Source: Ophiura sarsii
Lineage: Eukaryota > Echinodermata > Ophiuroidea > Amphilepidida > Ophiuridae
Direction of reading: 5' to 3'
Assembly: GCA_035610835.1 (NCBI GenBank)
Contig: CM069449.1
Span: 7,028,542-7,092,541 of the forward strand
DNA length: 64,000 bases
Positions 1-13,230 of this stretch are shown here, piece by piece. The notes below the pieces were generated by a model. That model made no database searches. It saw nothing but the letters and a program-made list of their open reading frames with translations, and was not told the DNA's origin. The position numbers and the translations under genes were made by a program. Position 1 is the first letter of the stretch; each line of letters starts with the position of its first letter.

Positions 1-2620
1 GTGGAGACAATTGCTTGCGTATTAGGCTCTGTATGTCCCATTTAGTAATGTCGGGTTTTAAGATTTTGTACTATATTTTTGGGAGTGTCGTCTGTCTATA
101 TTTTTAGGCGTGCGTGCATGCAAATTACCCGTAGGCCTACTTGCCTTAAATCCTCAATTTTACAGCGGCAAAATTCGGTAGCCTGTCGACGGTATTATTT
201 CTATCCACTTGAACCCCTACACCCCTCCCCACGACCCCTCCCCCAAAGTTCGACACATCATAGCACGCCATATACTAATGGGCCCGACTGCATCGATACT
301 GATTTTTTTCTTCTTGATTTAAAAAAAAAAAAAAAAACTTTTTAAAAATTGACCTCAACTTTATTTAAATTTAATATCAATATAAGCGATACTCACGGAA
401 GTACGAGACACTTCCATACTTCCATGATAACCGGCTAATTGTTGGCTGTGACTGAATTCAAAATTTTACTCTCCACGTAACTTTTGAATTTAGCGCCACT
501 TATTATCCATACCGTGATTGCTGTTTTATATAGGGATATGTACACGTACATGCACAATGCTGTCTCGCGCCGATCGCGCGGCAAACCAACGCACCTGTTG
601 GCATTGTTAGAATTTAGAACGCGGATAATTAGAGCTCGCACCAAAATACCTGGGATGTTCTCGCTGTAAATAATGAATTAAACACTTTTCGCTAACTTCA
701 AAATATTGTTTTAAAATAATGTTGAGACTTCAGCATTTTGATAGACTTAATTTATTTTTAATATTTTGTTTGAATCTATAAAAATGTGTTGTTTAAAACA
801 ATTCAGCCAACATTGTTTAAGTTTTAAACAACATTGGTAAAATAAACTTTGATTTTCATAAATTTAACCAATAATTGTTTAAAATTTAACCAAAATTGTG
901 CAAATTTAAACAATGTTGGCTAAATGTTTTTAAACAACAATTTTTTAAACAGTGTTTTAACAGTGTAACAACAACAACAACAAACAACAATTACAACTTA
1001 AACCAACAACAAATCCCTGTAGGTCCTATTTAGGGGTGTTTCCGTAACCTGACATACTTTATCTGACATACTTTATCTGACACAGTTTTGTCTGACAGTT
1101 TTTTTTAGGCGTTTGATGAACTCCTGAAATAAACTTACCCCCTGAAATGGCTATTCCATCAAATAAACGTACCCCCTCTGAAATAAAAGGCTGTTCCATC
1201 AAATAAACTTACCCCCTCCTTTATTTCAGAGGGAGTAAGTTTATTAGATGGAATTTAAGAGGGAGTAAGTTTATTTGATGTAACAGCTTTTTATTTCAGA
1301 GGGAGTAAGTGTAGAACAGCCTTTTATTTCAGAGGGAGTAAGTGTAGAACAGCCTTTTATTTCAGAGGGAGTAAGTGTATTTGATGGAAAATATGGGCTT
1401 TTCAATCAAACAAACTTACCCCCTCTGAAATGACTATTCCATCAAATAAAATTACTCCCTCTGAAACAAAAGGCTATTCCATCAAATAAACTTACTCCCT
1501 CTCAAATGGCTATTCCATCAAATAATTCCTCTGAAATAAAAGGCTGTTCTACACTTACCCCCTCTGAAATAAAAGGCTGTTACATCAAATAAACTTACTC
1601 CCTCTGAAATTCCATTAAATAAACGTACTCCCTCTGAAATAAAGGATGGGGTAAGTTTATTTGATGGAATAGCCATTTCAGGGGGTAAGTTTATTTCAGG
1701 AGTTCATCAAACGCCTAAAAAAACATTGTCAGATAAAACTGTGTCAGATAAAGTATGTCAGGTTACGGACCCCCCCCCCCCCCCCCCCCACCCCATTTAG
1801 TGATGTCGGGTTTTAAGATTTTTACTAAGTTCGCTAAATGGATAATAATTTAGCGCGCTTCAATTTGTCTCAGAATCTACTGACATGAATTTTTGAGTCA
1901 AGTAAAATTCTGGTGTTTGCTTAACTCTGAACATAAATAATAGGTCAAATTGAAATAGCTAACACTTCAATGGTGCCATTCATAATATCAATTTAAAAAA
2001 AAATGCTATCCTTATACGTTCAAATCGATCGAACTTGGCTAAAATCAGTACTTTTTTTATTAAAAAAATACATTTTTGAACTTTGACCTCTACTTTCAAA
2101 GGAACGATGACTATGCATACACTCTCTTTTATATCAGCAACTTTTCCATTTTGCCTTGAATCATATCACGAAATGTGGAGACAATTGCTTTCATATTATG
2201 CTCTGTGGGTCCCATTTAGCAATGTCGGGTTTTAAGATTTTTTACTAAGTTCGCTAAATGGATAATTTAGCGCGCTTCGCTGTCTCAGAATCTCGTGACA
2301 TGGATTTTTGAAGTCAAGTAAAATTCTGGTGTTTTCTTAACTCTGAACATAAATCTTAGGTCAAATTGAAATAGCTAACACTTCAAGGGTGCCATTCATA
2401 ATATCAAATTTTAAAAACAATACTATTCTAAACCTTTTCCACGCGGCAGACAAGCGTGGTTAAGCGTTCAAATCGCTCAAACTTGACTAAAATCAGTACC
2501 TTTTAATACAAAAATACATTTTTGAACTTGGACCTCTAATTTCAATGGAACGATGACTATGTATACACTCTTTTCTATATATGCAAATTTTCAATGTTGT
2601 CTTGAATCATATCACGAAAT
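1..2620 (+). repeat. Array unit 1
   Basis: Order within the unit: monomer start (1-85); a ~930 bp non-satellite stretch with a poly-A tract (321-337), a GC-rich patch (565-600) and an AT-rich inverted repeat (787-821 pairing with 906-943) next to an (ACA)n tract (964-990); foldback element (1034-1791); two diverged ~440 bp monomers (1792-2174, 2175-2620). The monomers share TTTAGNAATGTCGGGTTTTA and a TAGCGCGCTTC block. Confidence 0.9.
1034..1791. mobile_element. Foldback DNA element, copy in unit 1
   Basis: Long inverted repeat. The left end TCCGTAACCTGACATACTTT (1041) is mirrored by the right end, whose last bases GGTTACGGA finish at 1769. Arms run inward over 120 bp (…TTTAGGCGTTTGATGAACTCC…). 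The interior is a palindromic set of short modules containing ACTCCCTCTGAAATAAA and its complement. A poly-C tract of 20 follows the right arm, and G's precede the left arm. The target is inferred by comparison with an uninterrupted monomer at ~2206-2230 (GGGTCCCATTTAGCAATGTC): CCCATTTAG stands on both sides of the element (with one C-to-T change on the left here), so an 8-9 bp target duplication is likely. There is no coding capacity. The superfamily is uncertain. Confidence 0.85.
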
Positions 2621-5248
2621 GTGGAGACAATTGCTTGCGTATTAGGCTCTGTATGTCCCATTTAGTAATGTCGGGTTTTAAGATTTTGTACTATATTTTT
2701 GGGAGTGTCGTCTGTCTATATTTTTAGGCGTGCGTGCATGCAAATTACCCGTAGGCCTACTTGCCTTAAATCCTCAATTTTACAGCGGCAAAATTCGGTA
2801 GCCTGTCGACGGTATTATTTCTATCCACTTGAACCCCTACACCCCTCCCCACGACCCCTCCCCCAAAGTTCGACACATCATAGCACGCCATATACTAATG
2901 GGCCCGACTGCATCGATACTGATTTTTTTCTTCTTGATTTAAAAAAAAAAAATTAAAAAAATTAAAAATTGACCTCAACTTTATTTAAATTTAATATCAA
3001 TATAAGCGATACTCACGGAAGTACGAGACACTTCCATACTTCCATGATAACCGGCTAATTGTTGGCTGTGACTGAATTCAAAATTTTACTCTCCACGTAA
3101 CTTTTGAATTTAGCGCCACTTATTATCCATACCGTGATTGCTGTTTTATATAGGGATATGTACACGTACATGCACAATGCTGTCTCGCGCCGAGCGCGCG
3201 GCAAACCAACGCACCTGTTGGCATTGTTAGAATTTAGAACGCGGATAATTAGAGCTCGCACCAAAATACCTGGGATGTTCTCGCTGTAAATAATGAATTA
3301 AACACTTTTCGCTAACTTCAAAATATTGTTTTAAAATAATGTTGAGACTTCAGCATTTTGATAGACTTAATTTATTTTTAATATTTTGTTTGAATCTATA
3401 AAAATGTGTTGTTTAAAACAATTCAGCCAACATTGTTTAAGTTTTAAACAACATTGGTAAAATAAACTTTGATTTTCATAAATTTAACCAATAATTGTTT
3501 AAAATTTAACCAAAATTGTGCAAATTTAAACAATGTTGGCTAAATGTTTTTAAACAACAATTTTTTAAACAGTGTTTTAACAGTGTAACAACAACAACAA
3601 CAAACAACAATTACAACTTAAACCAACAACAAATCCCTGTAGGTCCCATTTAGGGGTGTTTCCGTAACCTGACATACTTTATCTGACATACTTTATCTGA
3701 CACAGTTTTGTCTGACACAGTTTTTTTTAGGCGTTTGATGAACTCCTGAAATAAACTTACCCCCTGAAATGGCTATTCCATCAAATAAACGTACCCCCTC
3801 TGAAATAAAAGGCTGTTCCATCAAATAAACTTACCCCCTCCTTTATTTCAGAGGGAGTAAGTTTATTAGATGGAATTTAAGAGGGAGTAAGTTTATTTGA
3901 TGTAACAGCTTTTTATTTCAGAGGGAGTAAGTGTAGAACAGCCTTTTATTTCAGAGGGAGTAAGTGTAGAACAGCCTTTTATTTCAGAGGGAGTAAGTGT
4001 ATTTGATGGAAAATATGGGCTTTTCAATCAAACAAACTTACCCCCTCTGAAATGACTATTCCATCAAATAAAATTACTCCCTCTGAAACAAAAGGCTATT
4101 CCATCAAATAAACTTACTCCCTCTCAAATGGCTATTCCATCAAATAATTCCTCTGAAATAAAAGGCTGTTCTACACTTACCCCCTCTGAAATAAAAGGCT
4201 GTTACATCAAATAAACTTACTCCCTCTGAAATTCCATTAAATAAACGTACTCCCTCTGAAATAAAGGATGGGGTAAGTTTATTTGATGGAATAGCCATTT
4301 CAGGGGGTAAGTTTATTTCAGGAGTTCATCAAACGCCTAAAAAAACATTGTCAGATAAAACTTTGTCAGATAAAGTATGTCAGGTTACGGACCCCCCCCC
4401 CCCCCCCCCCCCCCCCCCCCATTTAGTGATGTCGGGTTTTAAGATTTTTACTAAGTTCGCTAAATGGATAATAATTTAGCGCGCTTCAATTTGTCTCAGA
4501 ATCTACTGACATGAATTTTTGAGTCAAGTAAAATTCTGGTGTTTGCTTAACTCTGAACATAAATAATAGGTCAAATTGAAATAGCTAACACTTCAATGGT
4601 GCCATTCATAATATCAATTTAAAAAAAAAATGCTATCCTTATACGTTCAAATCGATCGAACTTGGCTAAAATCAGTACTTTTTTTTATTAAAAAAATACA
4701 TTTTTGAACTTTGACCTCTACTTTCAAAGGAACGATGACTATGTATACACTCTCTTTTATATCAGCAACTTTTCCATTTTGCCTTGAATCATATCACGAA
4801 ATGTGGAGACAATTGCTTTCATATTATGCTCTGTGGGTCCCATTTAGCAATGTCGGGTTTTAAGATTTTTTACTAAGTTCGCTAAATGGATAATTTAGCG
4901 CGCTTCGCTGTCTCAGAATCTCGTGACATGGATTTTTGAAGTCAAGTAAAATTCTGGTGTTTTCTTAACTCTGAACATAAATCTTAGGTCAAATTGAAAT
5001 AGCTAACACTTCAAGGGTGCCATTCATAATATCAAATTTTAAAAACAATACTATTCTAAACCTTTTCCACGCGGCAGACAAGCGTGGTTAAGCGTTCAAA
5101 TCGCTCAAACTTGACTAAAATCAGTACCTTTTAATACAAAAATACATTTTTGAACTTGGACCTCTAATTTCAATGGAACGATGACTATGTATACACTCTT
5201 TTCTATATATGCAAATTTTCAATGTTGTCTTGAATCATATCACGAAAT
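2621..5248 (+). repeat. Array unit 2
   Basis: Same order as unit 1, nearly identical in sequence. The foldback lies at 3654-4417, and the poly-C tract at its right end is 29 bases against 20 in unit 1. The poly-A stretch near 2941-2966 differs slightly. Confidence 0.9.
3654..4417. mobile_element. Foldback DNA element, copy in unit 2
   Basis: Same element as in unit 1, flanked on both sides by CCCATTTAG. Poly-C tract 4392-4420. It spread by array amplification, not by fresh insertion, because the site is identical in every unit. Confidence 0.85.
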
Positions 5249-5799
5249 GTGGAGACAATTGCTTGCGTATTAGGCTCTGTATGTCCCATTTAGTAATGTC
5301 GGGTTTTAAGATTTTGTACTATATTTTTGGGAGTGTCGTCTGTCTATATTTTTAGGCGTGCGTGCATGCAAATTACCCGAAGGCCTACTTGCCTTAAATC
5401 CTCAATTTTACAGCGGCAAAATTCGGTAGCCTGTCGACGGTATTATTTCTATCCACTTGAACCCCTACACCCCTCCCCACGACCCCTCCCCCAAAGTTCG
5501 ACACATCATAGCACGCCATATACTAATGGGCCCGACTGCATCGATACTGATTTTTTTCTTCTTGATTTAAAAAAAAAAAATTTTTTTTTTTAAAAGTTGA
5601 CCTCAACTTTATTTAAATTTAATATCAATATAAGCGATACTCACGGAAGTACGAGACACTTCCATACTTCCATGATAACCGGCTAATTGTTGGCTGTGAC
5701 TGAATTCAAAATTTTACTCTCCACGTAACTTTTGAATTTAGCGCCACTTATTATCCATACCGTGATTGCTGTTTTATATAGGGATATGTACACGTACAT

Positions 5800-6854
5800 G
5801 GTCATGTGTTTTAAGCTCGCCTCCTTTCGCGTTACACACGGATTTTGGCTTTCACGACATGATTTTAACTTTACACATTTATATTTGCTTGTATACCCCC
5901 CTGAGGTAGTAAAAGTATACATTTTCTGAAGGGAAATTTCATGAGGAAACCAAATATGCCATTAAAATTATAGTACGACTAAGAACTAAAATGGTATGAT
6001 CGGAAATGTTCGGAAAAATATCAGAGTTTTTAATTTTTAATTCAAGATCCATATATTTTTTTATACCTACCCCTATCATTATTTACTTTACATATTTGAA
6101 TTCCTCATGAAATTACCCATTAGATGATATATAATTGTTAAAGTTACTACGTCGGTATGGTAATTATACCGGCTAGTGAATATCTCCAATTTTTATTTTA
6201 TATATTTTTAGAATTTTCAAAAATATTTGTTTAAGGATGAACCCTTCCCTGATATAAACTGCATTTCTGAATTCCTCTAGTTACAAGCTTTCCAAAAATG
6301 TATACTTTTGCTATCATAGGTTGAAAACTTTTTCTGTTATTGTCATTTTTATAAATCCGGTAAATTGAGGCTGATTATTCATGTTTACTGTGTAGCGAAT
6401 AGGAAGAAAGCTGATGTTCATTGTCTTATCCATAATTAATTAGTTGTTACAAATAGTTGACAAGTCTGTTGAACCACATACTTAAAGACTACTAATTATC
6501 CTTTAAAATGGGACCAGAATGGTGTTTGTAACATTAGGAGATGACTAGTTATTGTAAAAAGAACAAAACATGGGATTATCCCCATTGAGTTTGTACAGGC
6601 GGCACCCCTTCCAGAAACACCCCTTCCAGCACCACCCCTGGTCCCCAAACATCAAACAGCTGTATCTCCCATTCTATATTAGCTATACCAATGCCATTTT
6701 GCAGGCAGATAGCTTGTTATTAGGGCTTTAAAATGATACCAAATTTGTTGAGATAGCTTTTGTGGTTTTAAAAATATTTGAGGAAAATTACAGCATGAAA
6801 CTAAAAAATGTAACGGCACCACCCTATTGGGAGGCGAGTTCATAACGCGTGACC
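5800..6854. mobile_element. TIR transposon inserted in array unit 3 only
   Basis: The other four units read GTACACGTACATGCACAATG uninterrupted. Here 1055 bp sits inside, with ACAT on both sides (5796-5799, 6855-6858). The ends are imperfect inverted repeats of ~25 bp: GGTCATGTGTTTTAAGCTCG on the left, and on the right the complement of GGTCACGCGTTATGAACTCG. A 4-bp target duplication with GGTCA ends is seen directly; the superfamily cannot be named from this. No transposase frame is visible, so it is non-autonomous. Confidence 0.88.
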
Positions 6855-7340
6855 ACATGCACAATGCTGTCTCGCGCCGAGCGCGCGGCAAACCAACGCA
6901 CCTGTTGGCATTGTTAGAATTTAGAACGCGGATAATTAGAGCTCGCACCAAAATACCTGGGATGTTCTCGCTGTAAATAATGAATTAAACACTTTTCGCT
7001 AACTTCAAAATATTGTTTTAAAATAATGTTGAGACTTCAGCATTTTGATAGACTTAATTTATTTTTAATATTTTGTTTGAATCTATAAAAATGTGTTGTT
7101 TAAAACAATTCAGCCAACATTGTTTAAGTTTTAAACAACATTGGTAAAATAAACTTTGATTTTCATAAATTTAACCAATAATTGTTTAAAATTTAACCAA
7201 AATTGTGCAAATTTAAACAATGTTGGCTAAATGTTTTTAAACAACAATTTTTTAAACAGTGTTTTAACAGTGTAACAACAACAACAACAAACAACAATTA
7301 CAACTTAAACAAACAACAAATCCCTGTAGGTCCCATTTAG

Positions 7341-8099
7341 GGGTGTTTCCGTAACCTGACATACTTTATCTGACATACTTTATCTGACACAGTTTTGTCT
7401 GACACAGTTTTTTTTAGGCGTTTGATGAACTCCTGAAATAAACTTACCCCCTGAAATGGCTATTCCATCAAATAAACGTACCCCCTCTGAAATAAAAGGC
7501 TGTTCCATCAAATAAACTTACCCCCTCCTTTATTTCAGAGGGAGTAAGTTTATTAGATGGAATTTAAGAGGGAGTAAGTTTATTTGATGTAACAGCTTTT
7601 TATTTCAGAGGGAGTAAGTGTAGAACAGCCTTTTATTTCAGAGGGAGTAAGTGTAGAACAGCCTTTTATTTCAGAGGGAGTAAGTGTATTTGATGGAAAA
7701 TATAGGCTTTTCAATCAAACAAACTTACCCCCTCTGAAATGACTATTCCATCAAATAAAATTACTCCCTCTGAAACAAAAGGCTATTCCATCAAATAAAC
7801 TTACTCCCTCTCAAATGGCTATTCCATCAAATAATTCCTCTGAAATAAAAGGCTGTTCTACACTTACCCCCTCTGAAATAAAAGGCTGTTACATCAAATA
7901 AACTTACTCCCTCTGAAATTCCATTAAATAAACGTACTCCCTCTGAAATAAAGGATGGGGTAAGTTTATTTGATGGAATAGCCATTTCAGGGGGTAAGTT
8001 TATTTCAGGAGTTCATCAAACGCCTAAAAAAACATTGTCAGATAAAACTTTGTCAGATAAAGTATGTCAGGTTACGGACCCCCCCCCCCCCCCCCCCCC
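7341..8099. mobile_element. Foldback DNA element, copy in unit 3
   Basis: Same element and site as in unit 1. CCCATTTAG on both sides. Poly-C tract 8079-8102. Confidence 0.85.
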
Positions 8100-8930
8100 C
8101 CCATTTAGTGATGTCGGGTTTTAAGATTTTTACTAAGTTCGCTAAATGGATAATAATTTAGCGCGCTTCAATTTGTCTCAGAATCTACTGACATGAATTT
8201 TTGAGTCAAGTAAAATTCTGGTGTTTGCTTAACTCTGAACATAAATAATAGGTCAAATTGAAATAGCTAACACTTCAATGGTGCCATTCATAATATCAGT
8301 TTAAAAAAAAAATGCTATCCTTATACGTTCAAATCGATCGAACTTGGCTAAAATCAGTACTTTTTTTTATTAAAAAAATACATTTTTGAACTTTGACCTC
8401 TACTTTCAAAGGAACGATGACTATGTATACACTCTCTTTTATATCAGCAACTTTTCCATTTTGCCTTGAATCATATCACGAAATGTGGAGACAATTGCTT
8501 TCATATTATGCTCTGTGGGTCCCATTTAGCAATGTCGGGTTTTAAGATTTTTTACTAAGTTCGCTAAATGGATAATTTAGCGCGCTTCGCTGTCTCAGAA
8601 TCTCGTGACATGGATTTTTGAAGTCAAGTAAAATTCTGGTGTTTTCTTAACTCTGAACATAAATCTTAGGTCAAATTGAAATAGCTAACACTTTAAGGGT
8701 GCCATTCATAATATCAAATTTTAAAAACAATACTATTCTAAACCTTTTCCACGCGGCAGACAAGCGTGGTTAAGCGTTCAAATCGCTCAAACTTGACTAA
8801 AATCAGTACCTTTTAATACAAAAATACATTTTTGAAGTTGGACCTCTAATTTCAATGGAACGATGACTATGTATACACTCTTTTCTATATATGCAAATTT
8901 TCAATGTTGTCTTGAATCATACCACGAAAT

Positions 8931-11574
8931 GTGGAGACAATTGCTTGCGTATTAGGCTCTGTATGTCCCATTTAGTAATGTCGGGTTTTAAGATTTTGTA
9001 CTATATTTTTGGGAGTGTCGTCTGTCTATATTTTTAGGCGTGCGTGCATGCAAATTACCCGTAGGCCTACTTGCCTTAAATCCTCAATTTTACAGCGGCA
9101 AAATTCGGTAGCCTGTCGACGGTATTATTTCTATCCACTTGAACCCCTACACCCCTCCCCACGACCCCTCCCCCAAAGTTCGACACATCATAGCACGCCA
9201 TATACTAATGGGCCCGACTGCATCGATACTGATTTTTTTCTTCTTGATTTAAAAAAAAAAAAAATTTTTTTTTAAAAGTTGACCTCAACTTTATTTAAAT
9301 TTAATATCAATATAAGCGATACTCACGGAAGTACGAGACACTTCCATACTTCCATGATAACCGGCTAATTGTTGGCTGTGACTGAATTCAAAATTTTACT
9401 CTCCACGTAACTTTTGAATTTAGCGCCACTTATTATCCATACCGTGATTGCTGTTTTATATAGGGATATGTACACGTACATGCACAATGCTGTCTCGCGC
9501 CGAGCGCGCGGCAAACCAACGCACCTGTTGGCATTGTTAGAATTTAGAACGCGGATAATTAGAGCTCGCACCAAAATACCTGGGATGTTCTCGCTGTAAA
9601 TAATGAATAAAAACACTTTTCGCTAACTTCAAAATATTGTTTTAAAATAATGTTGAGACTTCAGCATTTTGATAGACTTAATTTATTTTTAATATTTTGT
9701 TTGAATCTATAAAAATGTGTTGTTTAAAACAATTCAGCCAACATTGTTTAAGTTTTAAACAACATTGGTAAAATAAACTTTGATTTTCATAAATTTAACC
9801 AATAATTGTTTAAAATTTAACCAAAATTGTGCAAATTTAAACAATGTTGGCTAAATGTTTTTAAACAACCATTTTTTAAACAGTGTTTTAACAGTGTAAC
9901 AACAACAACAACAAACAACAATTACAACTTAAACCAACAACAAATCCCTGTAGGTCCCATTTAGGGGTGTTTCCGTAACCTGACATACTTTATCTGACAT
10001 ACTTTATCTGACACAGTTTTGTCTGACACAGTTTTTTTTAAGCGTTTGATGAACTCCTGAAATAAACTTACCCCCTGAAATGGCTATTCCATCAAATAAA
10101 CGTACCCCCTCTGAAATAAAAGGCTGTTCCATCAAATAAACTTACCCCCTCCTTTATTTCAGAGGGAGTAAGTTTATTAGATGGAATTTAAGAGGGAGTA
10201 AGTTTATTTGATGTAACAGCTTTTTATTTCAGAGGGAGTAAGTGTAGAACAGCCTTTTATTTCAGAGGGAGTAAGTGTAGAACAGCCTTTTATTTCAGAG
10301 GGAGTAAGTGTAGAACAGCCTTTTATTTCAGAGGGAGTAAGTGTATTTGATGGAAAATATAGGCTTTTCAATCAAACAAACTTACCCCCTCTGAAATGAC
10401 TATTCCATCAAATAAAATTACTCCCTCTGAAACAAAAGGCTATTCCATCAAATAAACTTACTCCCTCTCAAATGGCTATTCCATCAAATAATTCCTCTGA
10501 AATAAAAGGCTGTTCTACACTTACCCCCTCTGAAATAAAAGGCTGTTACATCAAATAAACTTACTCCCTCTGAAATTCCATTAAATAAACGTACTCCCTC
10601 TGAAATAAAGGATGGGGTAAGTTTATTTGATGGAATAGCCATTTCAGGGGGTAAATTTATTTCAGGAGTTCATCAAACGCCTAAAAAAACATTGTCAGAT
10701 AAAACTGTGTCAGATAAAGTATGTCAGGTTACGGACCCCCCCCCCCCATTTAGTGATGTCGGGTTTTAAGATTTTTACTAAGTTCGCTAAATGGATAATA
10801 ATTTAGCGCGCTTCAATTTGTCTCAGAATCTACTGACATGAATTTTTGAGTCAAGTAAAATTCTGGTGTTTGCTTAACTCTGAACATAAATAATAGGTCA
10901 AATTGAAATAGCTAACACTTCAATGGTGCCATTCATAATATCAATTTTTAAAAAAAATGCTATCCTTATACGTTCAAATCGATCGAACTTGGCTAAAATC
11001 AGTACTTTTTTTATTAAAAAAATACATTTTTGAACTTTGACCTCTACTTTCAAAGGAACGATGACTATGTATACACTCTCTTTTATATCAGCAACTTTTC
11101 CATTTTGCCTTGAATCATATCACGAAATGTGGAGACAATTGCTTTCATATTATGCTCTGTGGGTCCCATTTAGCAATGTCGGGTTTTAAGATTTTTTACT
11201 AAGTTCGCTAAATGGATAATTTAGCGCGCTTCGCTGTCTCAGAATCTCGTGACATGGATTTTTGAAGGCAAGTAAAATTCTGGTGTTTTCTTAACTCTGA
11301 ACATAAATCTTAGGTCAAATTGAAATAGCTAACACTTCAAGGGTGCCATTCATAATATCAAATTTTAAAAACAATACTATTCTAAACCTTTTCCACGCGG
11401 CAGACAAGCGTGGTTAAGCGTTCAAATCGCTCAAACTTGACTAAAATCAGTACCTTTTAATACAAAAATACATTTTTGAACTTGGACCTCTAATTTCAAT
11501 GGAACGATGACTATGTATACACTCTTTTCTATATATGCAAATTTTCAATGTTGTCTTGAATCATATCACGAAAT
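8931..11574 (+). repeat. Array unit 4
   Basis: Same order as unit 1. Its foldback (9965-10744) has one extra copy of the internal GTGTAGAACAGCC module compared with units 1-3, and its poly-C tract is only 12 bases. Unit 5 shares the extra module, so units 4 and 5 are closer relatives. Confidence 0.9.
9965..10744. mobile_element. Foldback DNA element, copy in unit 4
   Basis: Same element and site, with one extra internal GTGTAGAACAGCC module. Poly-C tract 10736-10747. Confidence 0.85.
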
Positions 11575-13230
11575 GTGGAGACAATTGCTTGCGTATTAGG
11601 CTCTGTATGTCCCATTTAGTAATGTCGGGTTTTAAGATTTTGTACTATATTTTTGGGAGTGTCGTCTGTCTATATTTTTAGGCGTGCGTGCATGCAAATT
11701 ACCCGTAGGCCTACTTGCCTTAAATCCTCAATTTTACAGCGGCAAAATTCGGTAGCCTGTCGACGGTATTTTTTCTATCCACTTGAACCCCTACACCCCT
11801 CCCCACGACCCCTCCCCCAAAGTTCGACACATCATAGCACGCCATATACTAATGGGCCCGACTGCATCGATACTGATTTTTTTCTTCTTGATTAAAAAAA
11901 AAAAAAAAATTGAATTTAGCGCCACTTATTATCCATACCGTGATTGCTGTTTTATATAGGGATATGTACACGTACATGCACAATGCTGTCTCGCGCCGAG
12001 CGCGCGGCAAACCAACGCACCTGTTGGCGTTGTTAGAATTTAGAACGCGGATAATTAGAGCTCGCACCAAAATACCTGGGATGTTCTCGCTGTAAATAAT
12101 GAATTAAACACTTTTCGCTAACTTCAAAATATTGTTTTAAAATAATGTTGAGACTTCAGCATTTTGATAGACTTAATTTATTTTTAATATTTTGTTTGAA
12201 TCTATAAAAATGTGTTGTTTAAAACAATTCAGCCAACATTGTTTAAGTTTTAAACAACATTGGTAAAATAAACTTTGATTTTCATAAATTTAACCAATAA
12301 TTGTTTAAAATTTAACCAAAATTGTGCAAATTTAAACAATGTTGGCTAAATGTTTTTAAACAACAATGTTTTAAACAGTGTTTTAACAGTGTAACAACAA
12401 CAACAACAAACAACAATTACAACTTAAACCAACAACAAATCCCTGTAGGTCCCATTTAGGGGTGTTTCCGTAACCTGACATACTTTATCTGACATACTTT
12501 ATCTGACACAGTTTTGTCTGACACAGTTTTTTTTAGGCGTTTGATGAACTCCTGAAATAAACTTACCCCCTGAAATGGCTATTCCATCAAATAAACGTAC
12601 CCCCTCTGAAATAAAAGGCTGTTCCATCAAATAAACTTACCCCCTCCTTTATTTCAGAGGGAGTAAGTTTATTAGATGGAATTTAAGAGGGAGTAAGTTA
12701 TTTTGATGTAACAGCTTTTTATTTCAGAGGGAGTAAGTGTAGAACAGCCTTTTATTTCAGAGGGAGTAAGTGTAGAACAGCCTTTTATTTCAGAGGGAGT
12801 AAGTGTAGAACAGCCTTTTATTTCAGAGGGAGTAAGTGTATTTGATGGAAAATATAGGCTTTTCAATCAAACAAACTTACCCCCTCTGAAATGACTATTC
12901 CATCAAATAAAATTACTCCCTCTGAAACAAAAGGCTATTCCATCAAATAAACTTACTCCCTCTCAAATGGCTATTCCATCAAATAATTCCTCTGAAATAA
13001 AAGGCTGTTCTACACTTACCCCCTCTGAAATAAAAGGCTGTTACATCAAATAAACTTACTCCCTCTGAAATTCCATTAAATAAACGTACTCCCTCTGAAA
13101 TAAAGGATGGGGTAAGTTTATTTGATGGAATAGCCATTTCAGGGGGTAAGTTTATTTCAGGAGTTCATCAAACGCCTAAAAAAACATTGTCAGATAAAAC
13201 TGTGTCAGATAAAGTATGTCAGGTTACGGA
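11575..13230 (+). repeat. Array unit 5, truncated last unit
   Basis: About 150 bp present in the other units between the poly-A tract and TTGAATTTAGCGCC is missing near 11893-11912. The unit ends at the last base of the foldback's right terminal repeat (GGTTACGGA, 13230). It has no poly-C tract and no following monomers; unrelated sequence begins at 13231. Confidence 0.9.
12460..13230. mobile_element. Foldback DNA element, copy in unit 5 at the array edge
   Basis: Same element. The left flank is the usual monomer, but the right flank is unrelated sequence starting CAGGGAGGG. The array ends precisely at this element's end. Confidence 0.85.

Larger units (their letters stand above)
5249..8930 (+). 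repeat. Array unit 3, enlarged by an insertion
   Basis: Matches the other units except for 1055 bp inserted after 5799 (see 5800-6854). Its foldback is 7341-8099 and its poly-C tract is 24 bases. Confidence 0.9.
1..13230 (+). repeat. Higher-order tandem array, five ~2.6 kb units
   Basis: Five head-to-tail copies start at 1, 2621, 5249, 8931 and 11575, each opening with GTGGAGACAATTGCTTGCG. Unit lengths are 2620, 2628, 3682, 2644 and 1656 (truncated). Copies are near-identical apart from indels, homopolymer lengths and the insertion in unit 3. Within each unit the last ~830 bp is two diverged copies of a ~440 bp monomer (1792-2174 and 2175-2620 in unit 1). The first ~85 bp and the ~20 bp left of the foldback are further pieces of the same monomer. 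The array is therefore an older short satellite that took insertions and was then amplified as one large unit. The window starts exactly at a unit start, so the array probably continues to the left. Short open frames recur identically in each unit and look like repeat sequence, not genes. Confidence 0.95.

Noticed and set aside
79..12095. Repeated frames of 60-90 codons starting MGVSSVYIF, MVRALIIRV and MNLAPLIIH in every array unit
   Set aside because: They overlap on both strands, end at variable poly-A tracts, match no family, and exist only because the 2.6 kb unit is repeated.
12672..12866. Minus-strand frame with four repeats of LTPSEIKGCS
   Set aside because: It is the foldback's internal modules read in one frame. 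An extra module copy makes it longer in this unit only.
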